Positions 1-22,785 of a DNA stretch of 64,000 nt are shown piece after piece. Source of the DNA: Erpobdella octoculata (lineage: Eukaryota > Annelida > Clitellata > Hirudinida > Erpobdellidae). The notes beneath the pieces were generated by a model, which worked only from the letters and a program-made list of their open reading frames with translations, searched no databases and was not told the origin of the DNA. The stretch spans positions 32,823,432-32,887,431 of the forward strand of contig OZ022244.1 in the NCBI GenBank assembly GCA_963978895.1, written 5' to 3'. Position 1 is the stretch's first letter. Each line of letters opens with the position of its first letter. A program made the translations under genes and the position numbers.

Positions 1-438
1 AATACAATGCATGGTATTGCAATGCAATGCATTTAGTGACACGTCTTTGCAAAACTAGTTCTACACTAAAGCAAAAAAATTTAAAGTGAAAAATATTCTA
101 AAAACATTTAAAAAAAATTGCGGTAAAAAGTTGATAAATTGAAAAAATTTAAATTGTACAACTATTTTTTAAAGTAAAATTTAAATTGTACAACTATTTT
201 TTAAAGTAAAATTTAAATTAACTTGCTTCAGTTGCAAAATATTAAATTTAAGCGAGACTACTTGAGCAAAAAAACAAAGTAAAATAAATAAATAATAAGC
301 AAAAGGTGTTTATTTTTTTATTATTATTATTATTTTTTCATTTATTTTTTTTTTCTTGTTTTTCTGTGTTTTTATTTTTTTCTTTTATTTGGCGTCAATT
401 ACAGCTCTCCCACATGGAAACAGATTTGCTCTATTTGG
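1..438. other. AT-rich non-coding sequence
   Basis: No gene is seen here. The stretch is AT-rich with a short direct repeat near 150-220 and a T-rich tract at 300-390. It leads into the long ATTG array. Confidence 0.5.
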
Positions 439-735
<297 letters not shown>

Positions 736-1441
736 TCTTTCGGTTACTTTGTTGTTCTCATCCGCCTGACATTGCAGTCAGGACAATATCATTTGGCATT
801 CTTTTCTTAGATTTTTCGATGCGACAGACTAACCAAGAATGACACCTCACTTTGAATGTCACTGTTCCTTTTTGTCATATTTTCAAATAAATTTAGATCT
901 TCAAATCAGTAACTTTTATGGAGTGATAAAATTTTTGCATTGCTGCATACCTGCGGTTGGCTCACTGGGATATTATATATTACTTTACTTCTTTTCATTA
1001 CCATTATAAATAAGTAAATTATATATTTTTAAAATAAAAAATGACTTTTCGTCATTTTCTTAAAAATAAATCTAAAAAATGACAATTAATGGTGAAGCAT
1101 TTTTCTTTTATGGAAAGCGCTTTCTTCACTTGGCAGTCGACTTCCATCACTCCGGCTAACGGCTCATACATCAGCTACACGAGCTCAACAATTCGTGCCG
1201 CAGGCAGCACTTCAGCGAATGAATTCTCTCTTTTATTTACGAGCTAATCCCGAATCGTGATGGCCAGTCGCGGCCATTTTTCAACCGTCGCACGCGCGTC
1301 CGACGCAAATTTTGATCGAAAGCGAACTGCATTATTTATCACACAACAGCAAGCCTCTCATTCGTGGATTCCGACCATCTTTAACTGGGAGTCTCGTAAT
1401 AGAAAAAGAAAGAGATCTATTATTTTTCATTCATTCTCCAG
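736..1441. other. Upstream region; no exon assigned
   Basis: Non-repetitive AT-rich sequence before the first recognised exon of the + strand gene. A signal-peptide exon should lie upstream of 1442, but I could not identify one here. An ATG-started open stretch at about 1112-1264 lacks a hydrophobic core and was not called. Confidence 0.4.
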
Positions 1442-10866
<9,425 letters not shown>

Positions 10867-12736
10867 GCCACTGATTTTTTTTATGACATTCGAACTTTTA
10901 TATAAGGACAAAATGAGCATACACATTTTTATTCGAATGTGAAACGTTAGAATTATTGCATATTTTTCTCAATATGTAAACCATTCGTTTCATTTGGTAA
11001 AAAGACATAAATAAGTATGTACTTTTAAGTCGTTTCATCTCTGGGACGTCAATTTATGGGATCAGGGAAAGCCATTGCCCCCTGAGGTAGTTTTGGGCCC
11101 CAAAAAGATAGAAATGGACTCCCAGAAATGTAAAGTATTCCCTGTTGAGACTTGAGTGGATCTTTTTTAAAGATAAGTGGTCCACCTATGACAGTAAATT
11201 GGGTATATTATGATTTAGTGAGCCCCCTGAAGTGGTGAGTGGTTTATTAAAAATGTTTTGAAAAAGTACCTTTCACTACCCCTCCCCCCGGTCACCCGAT
11301 CATCAGCTCTTTTGGGATGAAAAATTAAAGGAGGGTTTTGAAAATGTTTAATTTTCTTTTAGAAATTGGTGTACCCTCAGAAGAAATTTCCTCCCCCCTT
11401 AAGGTTTTTCTAAAAATGACGTTCCTGAGTTTCATCCAATGTTTTCCGTTATTCCAAAGATGAACTGCTCAATTATGGCATACGAATGTTCTTATTTGGT
11501 GCTCGACGAAATTGAGTCAATGAGGACTTAGAATGTTGTGCCGTGATCTTTAATAGAAGAACTGCGGGGGAGTAACGAGTGTTCGGGGATTGTGTTTGTC
11601 CAGCTAGTTCTAATATTTGTCATGCTTGTAAATGCTTTGTTTAAAGAAATTGTATACTTTATTTGTATTAGGTAGAATATTTTAACTTTGTTGCAACTTT
11701 GATAGAAAATGTAAACTATAAAATTCAAATAAAATTAAAATATCAAAAACAAAGAGACTAAAAACATCACCTAAAACAATTGCGAAAGACGACTGTGAAA
11801 TATTTTCTGTTGAAACTTTTTAGTGTCTGTTTCAGTCGCACGTGTATCCGAAATCCGAAAATGCCGAAACTGGGACTCATTTAAACTTAAATTAACTTAT
11901 CCGAAATCGGAAAATGCCGAAACTGGGACTCATTTAAGCTTAAATTAGGTAACTTAAAGCAAAGATTCTGATACCGATCACTTCTGTCATTGCGACGTCT
12001 TAAATTTCAGTGTAACCACGACAGCGTTGTCGTTTCAGGCTTCTGAACATCAAAATTCACAACTAAACGCATAATGAAAATTTCTATAAATAAAAAACAA
12101 ATATTGTTGTACTTTGTAATCGAATATCGCTGAAAACTGGAAGTATAAAAAGTATTGGTCACCATTTACAAATTCTAGTCTAAAAGAAGACGGAAATAAG
12201 TTGAGTTCAGCAATGGCTACCTGAACCAAAAAAAAGATATTCTCAATACCTATAGATAAAATGATTTGAAAAAATGTAATGTAATGTAAATTTATATAGC
12301 GTCTCCTTACAGCAAAAGTTGTCATTGGTATGCGCGAAAATTTTCGGCAAATTTCACTGCTATAATCACTTTGATGTTCAGATATGGTACAACAGAAATG
12401 CTTTTCAGTTTATACATTTGCATAATAAAAATGCAACCAAACCAATGCAACGCATGTCGTATCTATTTAATTATTCCGAATAAACAAGTAATATTTTTAT
12501 ATATTCGAATGCAGCACTAAAAATACATTAACACATAATAAAGAACATAAAACATCCTCAACGTGGTCATCCAACCGACTCATTTCTCTAAACGATCAAA
12601 TCTAAACACACAAAAAACAGCTTCCAACTCGAAAAACTGATTTATACTTTCAATAATTCACAATCGAAAGTTTTACTTTTGAAATTTTATTTAAATATAT
12701 ATATATATTTGATTTGTACAAAAACGTCGATACGGC
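10867..12736. other. Intergenic region between the two convergent host genes
   Basis: No gene is seen. It contains a dispersed-repeat copy at about 11040-11430 (C-rich segments ending AAAATGACGTTCCTGA) and a direct repeat of about 45 bp at 11845-11890 and 11900-11940. At 12275-12310 a short 'taatgtaaatttatatagcg' piece resembles LINE/SINE 3' ends. Confidence 0.5.
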
Positions 12737-15726
12737 TCACAGCCACTGCTCAGTCTCTGCAGACTGCATGTGTATGACTCTCCAAGCGGCTCTCGGATCG
12801 AACACCTCGGGATCTCTTGCGAAAGCCCAGTTGTTGTAAGATTTAATAATTTTTTGCTGTAATTTAATAAATAATAAATTATTATTTATAGATTTAATTT
12901 AATTTTAATTATTATTTGAACAATAAAAACATTTAAAAAAAAAAAGTTTCTAACAGGATCTCCGGAAACAACGTTGCCCATAGAATCTTTTAAAGCCCTG
13001 ACTTCATTTGTTTCAAAGGAAATGACAATGACGGGAATTCCGTCCATCACCTCACCTCCACGAACCTGATTGGAAGAAAATTTATCGATTTTTTTTCTTA
13101 ATTATATCAAGTTACATTAAGTGGTATTAGAGGTCTATTGACCGTCCACTTGTGATTTGTAATGAATAAATATAAAAAAACATAAATAAAAATCAAATAA
13201 AAAAAATATATTTTCGACTAACATCGAATTTATTAATGTCCAAGATTTTGCATTCAAACTTCAAATTGGCAGCTGCGGCTTCTTTTATTGGCATAGAAAT
13301 AATATTGACAACCTTCAAAATTTAAATAAATGTTTCAATAAACAAAATGTATCACATAAAACTTGAATAATATAAGGAAAAAATTATTATGGCAGCTTAA
13401 TTCTGTTAAATTTAATTAATATTAAATCCTGTTAAATTTATATAATATTAAATATTGTTGCAGATTAATCATGTTGAATTTATATAATATTAAATATTAT
13501 TGCAGATTAATCCTGTTGAATTAATATAATATTAAATATTATTGCAAATTATTCATAGTAAATTTGAATAATAAAAAAAAAACTACCGCTTGATTACACC
13601 AGTCTTCCAAAATTGAAAAATCTCCTCGTGCTTTTGCCTGCGATTTAATTAAAAAAAAAAGGTGTAAAAATAATTTGTAATAAGTTGCACAACAAACATC
13701 AACATGTTGTTAATTATTTGCACAACAAACATCAACATGTTGTTAATTATTTGCACAACAAACATCAACATGTTGTTAATTATTTGCACAACAAACATCA
13801 ACATGTTGTTAATTATTTGCACAACAAACATCAACATGTTGTTAATTATTTGCACAACAAACATCAACATATCAGGTAGAACATAAAACGAATAAAAACC
13901 TCAAGAATGTTCGGTACAAAGTCTAGCTGGCACATCCTTAAAAATTCATTCATGTCGAAATTGGGATCAACTTTGTCAATTTCTGTGAGGGTTTTGGACA
14001 GGTGCGTCTCAGTGAACATCCCACCTGTACGATTACATGTTTACGTTGATTTGACGAAATGTAATAACAGTAGATATTATTATTATTGTTGTTGTTATTA
14101 TTATTATTATTATTGTTATTATAATTATTATTATCATTATATAATTTTAGCAAAAATCCCAACAGGAGTAAAGCAAACAAAACTAAGCTATATTCAATTT
14201 CAACATCCAAAACCATTTCAACATCAACTGGCTTTTATAGATATGTTCATGTATTATTATAAATATGCTTAATTATTGATATAAATATGCATAAATATTT
14301 TTATAAACATTAATATAAATTACAGGTGCACCGAATATCAGCTCGTAAAATATAATGTGCTTGAGAAGCGATCAGATGGGGATAAAATGCGATAATGTTA
14401 TTTGATTAAAATAAAATCTGTCACATTCTAGTTTTCAGTAAATGATGATGCATTTCATAAAGATTAATTTAATTGCAGTTTAACTGATAAGTGCCAGTCA
14501 TTACAGAAATAACGTGATAGTATTCATTATTTAATATTACGACAAATATATTAATAAATAAACAAGTATGAAAGTCAATAATTGGTAGTCGGCAGATATT
14601 TTGTGGCCCATTATCGGTCTTGCTGATAATCAGCCATTGCATTATCGGTGCACCACCAATATGAATAAATATATAACATAGATGAAAAATTTAGATGAAA
14701 ATATTAAACCAACCTAGCAAACTTTGAGCTTTGTCGGTAAGAGTTCGCGTTGCTCTGAACAAAAGGTTGTTACTCTCTTGGTAATTGGCTTTCATATCAA
14801 ACAACTCTGAAATTTTTAAAATATTAATTTATTATATTTTTATCACTATTGCCATCAATGAGCTTTTCAACTATAATAAGTCACAAATGCAAATATATAC
14901 CTATACGCTCCTACACACTTATAAAATAGTAGTTTATATGACAACATTCCACAAATCTATTGAAATTATCTATTGAATTAGTAGACAATTGACTATAACT
15001 CTAATTTACTTGAAACCACAAAATCAAAACTCTAAAGAACAAATATATATATATATATATATAATATTATATATATATAATACAGTGATACTCCCCCCCG
15101 AACGAACCCCCCCATTTACAACTCTCTCATTTCAGACTGTTTTTACGCTGATGGATAGGCTCTCGAGCCCGACTAACGTCCGCCATTTAATACTCCGCCT
15201 TTTTACGACCCGATGTTTGGGTCATTTTCAAGGTCTTAAAAGGGGAGGAGTACCACTGTATATAGCTTCTCGTGAAAAATATTAAAAATGTTTAAAAAAC
15301 AAAATAAATTTCGAACTTGTAATAAAAGGGTTATTATTTTTCAAGTTCTCCCAGCCTTGAAACCAGCGAGAATCTTTTGAAAGTACGACACCAGTTGTTG
15401 TCCTATGAGAAGATAATAAAGAAAATTAAGAAAATACTTACTCATCGGTGGAATTAAAAATTAAACAGAAACTAATAGAAATTTTAATAACTGATATAAA
15501 ATAAAATAATTATTTAAAATATATTATTATTATTATTATTGGTAAATTATTTATGAAATAAGAATTATTAATAAAAAAAAATCATCATTACGTGTCTTCC
15601 TCCATTAATTTTGGTTCATCAACTTTAACTGAAAAGTGGTCTCTTCTTCTTAATGTTTCTTTGATAAAAATATAACAAATAATTATTTTTTATATCATAA
15701 TAATTATATAATAATATATTATGTAA

Positions 15727-15762
<36 letters not shown>

Positions 15763-18700
15763 AACCAGGAGCTTTATATAGAACTCGTCTTCCATCGACA
15801 GTTGATTCTTTTATTTCTTCACCAACGGCTTTCACTCCCTTGAAATTTCATCGTCTCAATATTATATTTATTTACATTATAATATATATTTATTTACATT
15901 ATAATATATATTTATTTACATTATAATATTTATTTATTTACATTATAATATATATTTATTCACATTATAATATATATTTATTTACATTATAATATTTATT
16001 TACATTATAAAATATATAACTTTTCAGAACATATTTATATACATTTTATGTGTTTGAATTTATTTAATTTGACATGTCTGGTTGACAGCAGAATTGACCA
16101 TTGGTCCACTTTTGCCTATAATTTTATGAAAATATTTTCAAAACATTTTATTTTAGGTGTTCATGCCATTCATTAGTAGCTTCCATGTTGTTAATAGTCG
16201 TGACATGACAAAATGGCAATCAACTTATCTCTGATAACAAACGAGATAGAGAGATAGAATCTAATCTCAGAGGTAATGTTTTTGTTCAATTGATAGCAAA
16301 CATTGAAAACATTTGCCAATTTAGTAGTAAGTTGTTATCAGCGAGGACTTTAAAGACTTTGAATAACTTTACTGGCTATTTACCAATTAAGTTTTATACT
16401 ATAAAACTTTTATTGTACTGTGTGATCGTTTTTGGAAAAATTCTAAAATATACACTAAAGTATAATTATAGATGCAAAGCCGATGTATGCAAACAATTTT
16501 CACTGATTTCAAGCTGAATGAAAGAGTTGAAAAGTATGTGCAGTATTTTCAATCAGATAAAAACTCAAAAATGAGGACAACTTCAGAATGAACCTAAAAA
16601 TAATATCGACAGTTGGATGATTAAAGAGTTGATTGTCACGATGAATGAATTAATTAAATTGAAAAACTTTCTAAAAAAATAAAAATTTATAAAACTTACA
16701 GAAGATACGCTCTTAAATATTTGGCTTTGAGCAATTTGCTCTCCTTGCTTTGAAACAGTTTCAGCAGCTTTTCCAACAGTTTCAGCAACATCTCCTACGA
16801 TTTCTCTACCTTTCTTGGCATAGTCCGATTCTTGTAAGGTCTTGAATTCGATGAATTAAAATTTGAACAGTAAATTTAAGATAACATCAAAGAGAAATAT
16901 CTATTATTAAGCAGACACAATTTCATAAAAATATCAATGCAGTTAATAATAATATTCTCTATGATATTGATTTTATTAGTCAATATTTTTTAAGATAAAA
17001 AAATTGATTTATTTTTTAATTAGGTTATTTACCAACACCAACTTAATTAATAAACACTAATTTGATCAATTTTATTAATTTAAACCTGAATTTATCACAC
17101 AGCACGTTTATATTGAATATGGAAATAATTAAATTCACTCTGGAAATTCCACCCACCTCTTTTACTTTATCTTGAATATCCGATATTTTCTTTTTAAAAG
17201 CGACTGAACTTTTGACCGTTTCTGATTCTATGGCATTCTGAAAATTATTTATTTGATATTTAAATTATATATTTGATGATGTTAAAATTATCTGTTTGAT
17301 AATAAAATTATTTGTTCGATATTAAAATTATTTGTTAGATATCAAAATTATTGAAATTATCATCAAAACAAGGAAAGTATCCTTAATCAAACAGATTTTA
17401 AGAAAATTACAAAAATCTACTCTTTACTAAACGTTTTATCAGCAAAAACGAAAAAAGAAAAAAAAATTGGATGTCCGGCGATCCTGCTGAATCAAATAAA
17501 ATTAAAACAGCAGCATATCAAATATGATAAAAGCAGTTATGAAATAGCTGCTTATTAAATATGATGAAAGCAGCTGTAATACAGTTGTTTATTAAACATG
17601 ACATCAGCAGCTATGACACAGCTGCATGTTAACTGTAATTAAAACAGATGCTAACATATTTTTTTCTGGCATTCTGTAAGGATTCAGCCTGCTCCAATTT
17701 CGCTGCCTCTTCGCGGAACTTTTTCAAATGCTCCTATAATAATAATAAACATTCCAATATCACATTTTTAGAAATATCTTTAAAAATCTGAAATAACTCA
17801 AAACCATTAAAATATTACAGCTAGAAAGTAAAATAATTAAAATAGAAAAGATAGAAAACAATATAAAAGATTGAACACAATATAAAAGATAGAACACAAT
17901 ATAATGTCATTATATAACAACTAGATTGCATAAAAAACTGCTAACTTTCATTTCAACATTTTTGTCCATCTCGCTTTTAATATTATGAATCAAATTAGAA
18001 AAAAATCCTTTATTGTCTGACATTTGCCGTACTTGTACGACCTGAAAATACAATAATTCTAACGTCAACTTTTGATTTCATATCATCTTTTATTCAAATG
18101 TGAATCAAAAATGTATTTCTCTTAAAAACATATATAAGTATTAACATATTATCGGTATTAGCATATTATCGGTATTAGCATATTATCGGTATTAGCATAT
18201 TATTTCTATTAATAAAATCAATCAAACAAACAGACAAGGTGACTAACACCGTCGAGCCCCACGAACTCGGAGGCCGGGTGCCGAATTTCTTTCCGGAACG
18301 TGTGATAATTTTGAGCACATCTTGCCCGTGAAATCTAAAAAAAAATATTATTTATTTAAATGAACAAAAATTTCATTTCAATTCAATTGACATCAAATAA
18401 AAAGATGAACAAACAACTAGAGAGAAGAAGAGAGATTGTATGTTTTTGTGGAACATGAAAAGGTTTGAGATGAAAGTTGAAGCAGATTACAAATAGATTA
18501 ATAGAAATTTATTCCATTAATAATTACATATAAAAACTCCCAATATGACAATCTAGTTTTTTTTATAAATAACTATTGTTTACTTTTAAAGCTGTATGTA
18601 ATCTAGCCTAGAAGTCTGAGGTTAAATAAAATGTACGATTTTAATGTTTATAATTAGACATCTTAATTATATTTTTTAATAACTCGCTTCAAAAGTGTTG

Positions 18701-19093
18701 CCAAAATTACAATAAATTATTCTTGTACCATGATTGTATTATTTAAATTAACATTAATAATATATTAAACTATTATTATTACTCAAAATACCACAAAAAA
18801 GTGAAACGTTTTTTAATTTTTATTAAAGTTATGCACCTGCCTACTATGTAGTACTATACTAATATATTATTTATTTATTTATAATCTAATATATACTAAG
18901 CAAGCCAAGGCCATGCAAGGGCTTCCTTTGTTTGACCTCGAATTAGAGTGAAATCAACAAACAAATAAAACAAAATACAAAATTAAATCATATAATTCAT
19001 CAAAATAAAAAATGAAAACTAAAATTAATTTTGTTTAATCCTTACAAGTCTATTCAAAAGAATTGTTCGCATGCCGGTGAGCGATGTCATCAT
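12737..19093 (-). CDS. TIMM44: TIMM44: mitochondrial inner-membrane import subunit (complete, 15 exons)
   Basis: TIM44 anchors mtHsp70 to the TIM23 channel on the matrix side and drives presequence import. Exons on the minus strand: 19046-19093, 18248-18334, 17946-18041, 17656-17733, 17157-17237, 16700-16840, 15766-15838, 15592-15658, 15317-15402, 14714-14806, 13900-14024, 13587-13637, 13223-13312, 12955-13065, 12737-12856 (stop TGA 12737-12739). All phases agree and the total is 1,347 nt, or 448 residues; human TIM44 is about 452. The N-terminus (MMTSLTGMRTILLNRL, then RARC) is basic and amphipathic like a matrix-targeting signal. Recognisable blocks in order: KGFFSNLIHNIKSEM, KKFREEAAKLEQAESLQ, NAIESETVKSS, a coiled-coil-like Ala/Lys-rich exon, VDGRRVLYKAP, LSKDSRWFQGWENL, LTDKAQSLLGGMF, ILEDWCNQA, and C-terminal WAFARDPE...DPRAAWR ending TEQWL. 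No disabling change is seen. The start is the first of two adjacent ATGs. Confidence 0.95.
13685..13875. repeat. 33-bp minisatellite in a TIMM44 intron
   Basis: About 5.5 copies of a 33-bp unit (AACATGTTGTTAATTATTTG plus 13 nt) lie between the exons at 13587-13637 and 13900-14024. Because 33 is a multiple of three, several frames on both strands stay open. They are not genes. Confidence 0.9.
14075..14145. repeat. (TTA/TTG)n trinucleotide tract in TIMM44 intron
   Basis: A run of TTA/TTG/TAA triplets just upstream (gene sense) of the 13900-14024 exon acceptor region. Confidence 0.7.
15855..16015. repeat. 22-24-bp AT-rich minisatellite in TIMM44 intron
   Basis: About seven irregular copies of TATTTATTTACATTATAATA in the intron between the 15766-15838 and 16700-16840 exons. 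Confidence 0.8.
18139..18202. repeat. Short tandem repeat in TIMM44 intron
   Basis: Three copies of a short unit containing TATTATCGGTATTAGCA, located in the intron between the second and third exons. Confidence 0.75.
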
Positions 19094-19299
19094 TTAAGTT
19101 TACAAAGAAAATTTAAAATGTTTCAAAATAAACACTGAGCAAGAACATAGAAAACCAGCGTTTTGTTTTACAAAGGTTATTATTTATAATTAAAAATAGT
19201 TTAATAATTTAATATTAAAAAATAAAACGTTTATTTCTGCTTGTATCAACGTTTTGAAACTTAAATATAGAATACCTTAAGTGTGATTACTGTTTCAAT

Positions 19300-19672
19300 A
19301 AGTCAGCTCCAGTGATTACAGTTCCCGCCTTCGATCAGCCGATCGTGGCGACCTGAATGTTCCCCGGACACACTCTGTGCGGATGGGTCCCCGGGGTTTC
19401 GCAGTGGCTGATCCGAAGCTCTGGAACTCTTTGTCACAGGAGCTAAAAAAAATCCTGACATTTCTCTAACTCCATTTAAATCTCTACTTAAATTCGAACT
19501 TTTTAGGAGAGCTTATGAAGCTAATTAATATACAATACTGTACAACTATCCATTATTATTATTTATTTTTTTACTTTTACACGTGACTCACATATGGCGC
19601 TCCCGTAATGTCCTTTGTCGATAAGGGAGCACCTAATCAAATGATTCTTTGATTTGATTTGATTTGATCTGT
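19300..19672 (+). mobile_element. LINE 3' end (CR1/L2-like) with (TTTGAT)n tail
   Basis: The + strand encodes ADPKLWNSLSQELKKIL with further debris up to a stop. This is the familiar end of CR1/L2-type non-LTR proteins (PxLWNSLP...LK). It is followed by a 3' UTR and a TTTGAT tail at 19645-19672. The copy is heavily 5' truncated. It sits about 200 bp upstream of TIMM44 exon 1 and points away from that gene. Confidence 0.65.
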
Positions 19673-20820
19673 TCAAATTTAAATTATTTATTTTCTAAAA
19701 GTGTTTTAAACTAAACACTGAGAAAAAAGATAAAAAACCAGTGTTTTGTTTTACAAATGTTATAATTTATAATTAAAAATAGTTTAATAATCTAATATTT
19801 AAAATTAAAAAATGAAACGCTTTTATCGAAGTTTTGAAACTTAAACAAAAAATATCTGTTCAAAAATAAATTATTTATTTTCTAAAAGTTAAAGATGATA
19901 AATCTTATTGCAAAAAATAGTATATAGTACCTAATTACACAATTATTTTCCATTTACTCAGATTTTCGGAATGCAAATAACTGATGAAGCTCCAGTTGTG
20001 AATGAAAATTTTTTTGAGAAAAGCTTTACGGTGGTCTGAGAAACATTTATCCTGATTTGATTTAATTTAATTAATTTAATATAAAACCATATTTTTTCCT
20101 GTAATATATCCATTACTTTAATTTCATTGAGATGTTAACTCAATATGTTTTCTAAAATAACAATAAAATATATTATTTCACATGATGAAAAATGGCTGAA
20201 TGAGACAGGAAAGCACTTGGAATTTTTAACTGAAAAAGCAAAATAGAAGTCTTATGTCTGTTTCAATCTTTATAACATGTTGCAAATTGGATAAAATTTA
20301 CATGAAAATAAATTGTCTTCAGAAAGATCGTATAGGTATAAGTACAATACCGGTTTTGTATTTGATGAGTGCAGAATTTAACGTCAAAAAATCAATGGGA
20401 TAAGTGGACAAAAAATCGATTACAATATTTTTACTACACGCAAATAGAAACGTAGTACAAAACTATAAAAAGAAATGGCAATTCAGGGCTTTTTTTAAAA
20501 AAAAGCTAAGCTGGCCGTAAAATGGTCAGTGATCCGGCTTATGTGTTTGTGTCTACTTTTAGGGTACTGCTCATATTATTATAAATTCGTTTTTGTTTTT
20601 GCTTATATTTGATTTCTATCGCATTTTATGTTTTCTGAAGATAAAGCCTTTGATTATGGCCAAAAAGTATTTTTTTTATAAAAACAAAAGTTACTACTCG
20701 TTTAGCAAAGTACTTTAAACTTTTAGTCAAATGGTTTACCCTGCCAAGTATGTCCATGATGTGCATTATACTTGCAGCTTATTGCAAAACTCATTGTCGT
20801 GATGCTTGATTGATCAGCAT
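19673..20820. other. No gene seen; contains one arm of a 55-bp inverted repeat
   Basis: AT-rich sequence. Positions 19997-20051 are the exact inverse of 20833-20887. A segment around 19720-19880 resembles 19130-19270 (both with 'ccagcgttttgttttaca'-type text), so an older local duplication is present. Confidence 0.5.
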
Positions 20821-21080
20821 GCTAGGTTAGCTGATAAATGTTTCTCAGACCACCGTAAAGCTTTTCTCAAAAAAATTTTCATTCACATCGTGGTGCTAGG
20901 TTAGCTGAGTTGATAGAGTGTTAGCCTTGAATCTGAGAGCTTCACGGCTCGACTCACACTCACTGCCTAGTAGCCCATGTCAACGGAAAACTTAGCGGGT
21001 AAAATCGTTCTCTCCGTGGGGCATGTAAAAGAACAGCGCCTTTGAACAACGCGGAAAAGGCGCTCAATAAATTATCAAAC
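20821..21080 (+). mobile_element. tRNA-derived SINE, interrupted near its 5' end
   Basis: The head TAGCTGAGTTGATAGAG fits a pol III A box, and CGGCTCGACTCAC fits a B box. A body follows (CCGTGGGGCATGTAAAAGAA, GCGCCTTTGAAC, AAAAGGCGCT) with an AT-rich tail. A 14-bp stretch of the head, GCTAGGTTAGCTGA, occurs twice (20821-20834 and 20895-20908) around a 60-bp insertion that is nearly all the inverse of 19997-20051. Confidence 0.7.
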
Positions 21081-21247
21081 AAAACATTTACATCAGATTA
21101 TACCCTTTGTTGTGAAAGGAATTCATTTGCCATGTTGTTACAAATTCAAATAATTTGGGTCATTCGAGAAAATTGCATTTAAGTTTTTTTTTTCAATTTC
21201 AATAAAGTTTTGTTTATTTCAATTTCAATTTTGTTTTGGTTTGTTCA

Positions 21248-22307
21248 CCAATTAACAGAGATGTAGTACTTGGTACTCGTACTCGTACTCGAGTACAACT
21301 CGAGTACCGTTTTCAAGTACTCGTACTCGTTCTTGTACTCGGAACCTTGGTACTCGTACTCGTACTTGTACTCGGAACCTTGGTACTCGTACTCGTACTC
21401 GTACTCGTTATTCCACTCAGTACTCGTACTCGTTATTCCACTAAGTACTCGTACTCGTACTCGCATATCCGACACCTTCTCTAAAAAAAGTTTGCTTGTT
21501 TACTAAACAGTTGTTTGGGATAATATTTCGTTTATACTTGCTGAACTCTAGTATAACATATATTTTATATCTAGGTACCAATTTTTAATAATAGTTTTCT
21601 TTGTTATTTCTGCTTAAGTATCATTATTCTTCTAATCACTTATTAACAGTCATCAAAGTTTCCATAATTTAGAATTTGAATTTCTTGTACCCACTGTTGT
21701 TAAAAGAAATTTTTAAATAATTCCATATCACATTCGTTTATATTTGAACTTTGCAGTCACAATTTTACATTTTTTAAATTTGGTTGTGTTTTTTCAGAAC
21801 TGGTTAAATTCTTTGTTGAATCAACTAATTCTCTCTTTGGCATGATTACTATGTGGATGATGCCCTAACGTTTTGGCAGAATCATTCCAGTGACCTTAAA
21901 AAACTGTATCACCCAGCACTTCGTGCCTTAAGTATTCCAGAGCTTCAAGTTCACCAGTAGAACGTGTGTTCAGCGGAGTTCAGCCACGGCGGAATAATTT
22001 TAAGACCCCATAGGGCTAAGATGTCGGAATATAAACTGTCGTCGCTAATTTTTCTTAAATGTAATAGTTTTTTGATGTAGAATAAACTATTATTTTGTTG
22101 ACTTTAAAAAGTACTCGAAAATTACTCGCTAAAAATTTCTTGTACTCGTACTCGTACTTGTACTCGAGACCTCAGTACTCGTACTCGTACTCGTACTCGA
22201 TAACTTAATACCATGGTACTCGTACTCGTACTCGTACTCGACACCATGGTACTCGTACTCGTATTTGTACTCGGACCATAAGTACTCGCAACATCTCTGC
22301 CAATTAA
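21248..22307 (+). mobile_element. hAT DNA transposon, internally deleted, with target duplication
   Basis: Termini are CAGAGATGT at 21256 and its inverse ACATCTCTG ending at 22299, giving a 1,044-bp element. The 8-bp target duplication CCAATTAA lies at 21248-21255 and 22300-22307, as expected for hAT. Both subterminal regions (about 21268-21475 and 22140-22290) carry arrays of the hexamer TACTCG in the same orientation. The interior keeps part of the transposase C-terminus at about 21830-22066. Since hAT transposases bind short repeated subterminal motifs, the arrays may be overgrown binding sites. It is non-autonomous as it stands. Confidence 0.88.
21830..22066 (+). pseudogene. hAT transposase C-terminal (hATC dimerisation) remnant
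   Basis: Separate frames give HPALRALSIPE, then ASSSPVERVFSG, then HRAKMSEYKLSSLIFLKCN. These match the order of the hATC dimerisation block (SSxPVERVFS...L). At least two frameshifts separate the pieces, so the protein cannot be made. The DDE core and zinc-finger BED region are absent. The remnant is on the same strand as the left-to-right element. Confidence 0.75.
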
Positions 22308-22785
22308 CGTTCCAGTTTCAGTTCCCGTTAACGGAATGATTTTAAATCCTTTAACGGACAATTTCGTTACGTAAGATAACACTATACTTCACTCCCCGGT
22401 CATCAGCTATTTTTTGAGGAAACGTTTACAATTGGGATTTTCGAGAGGCGCATTTCTTAGACCTTGTCCCGGTCGCTAAATACAAGAAGGATGAATTACT
22501 TATTGAAAAACTTCTTACGTTTTGCTAAATTTCATGTTTGTCTGAAGAAAATGCATTATGCGACCTTCCCGCTTATAACGAACAATTTTATATAACACTA
22601 TAGAAGATGCATTAAGCTAAAGCTATATCAAGATATCTACGTATCGTATATATAAATACAGTTTTTATTGCAAAGCAGATAAAGGACATTAAACTATTAT
22701 AGAAAAATATTGGAAGGCGGAAGGGCGGGTGCGTGCGTTCCTTAAATCAGCCACTGCACTGCCTCTCACATTCAGGACTATTCGT
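22308..22785. other. No gene seen
   Basis: AT-rich sequence with short GC-rich phrases typical of old transposon debris (about 22690-22750). No coding or RNA feature can be supported. Confidence 0.4.

Noticed and set aside
12050..12325. 91-residue minus-strand frame downstream of TIMM44
   Set aside because: It lies past the TIMM44 stop, has no splice or family support, and includes repeat-like text.
13649..13886. Three overlapping repetitive open frames
   Set aside because: They come from a 33-bp repeat lying inside a TIMM44 intron.
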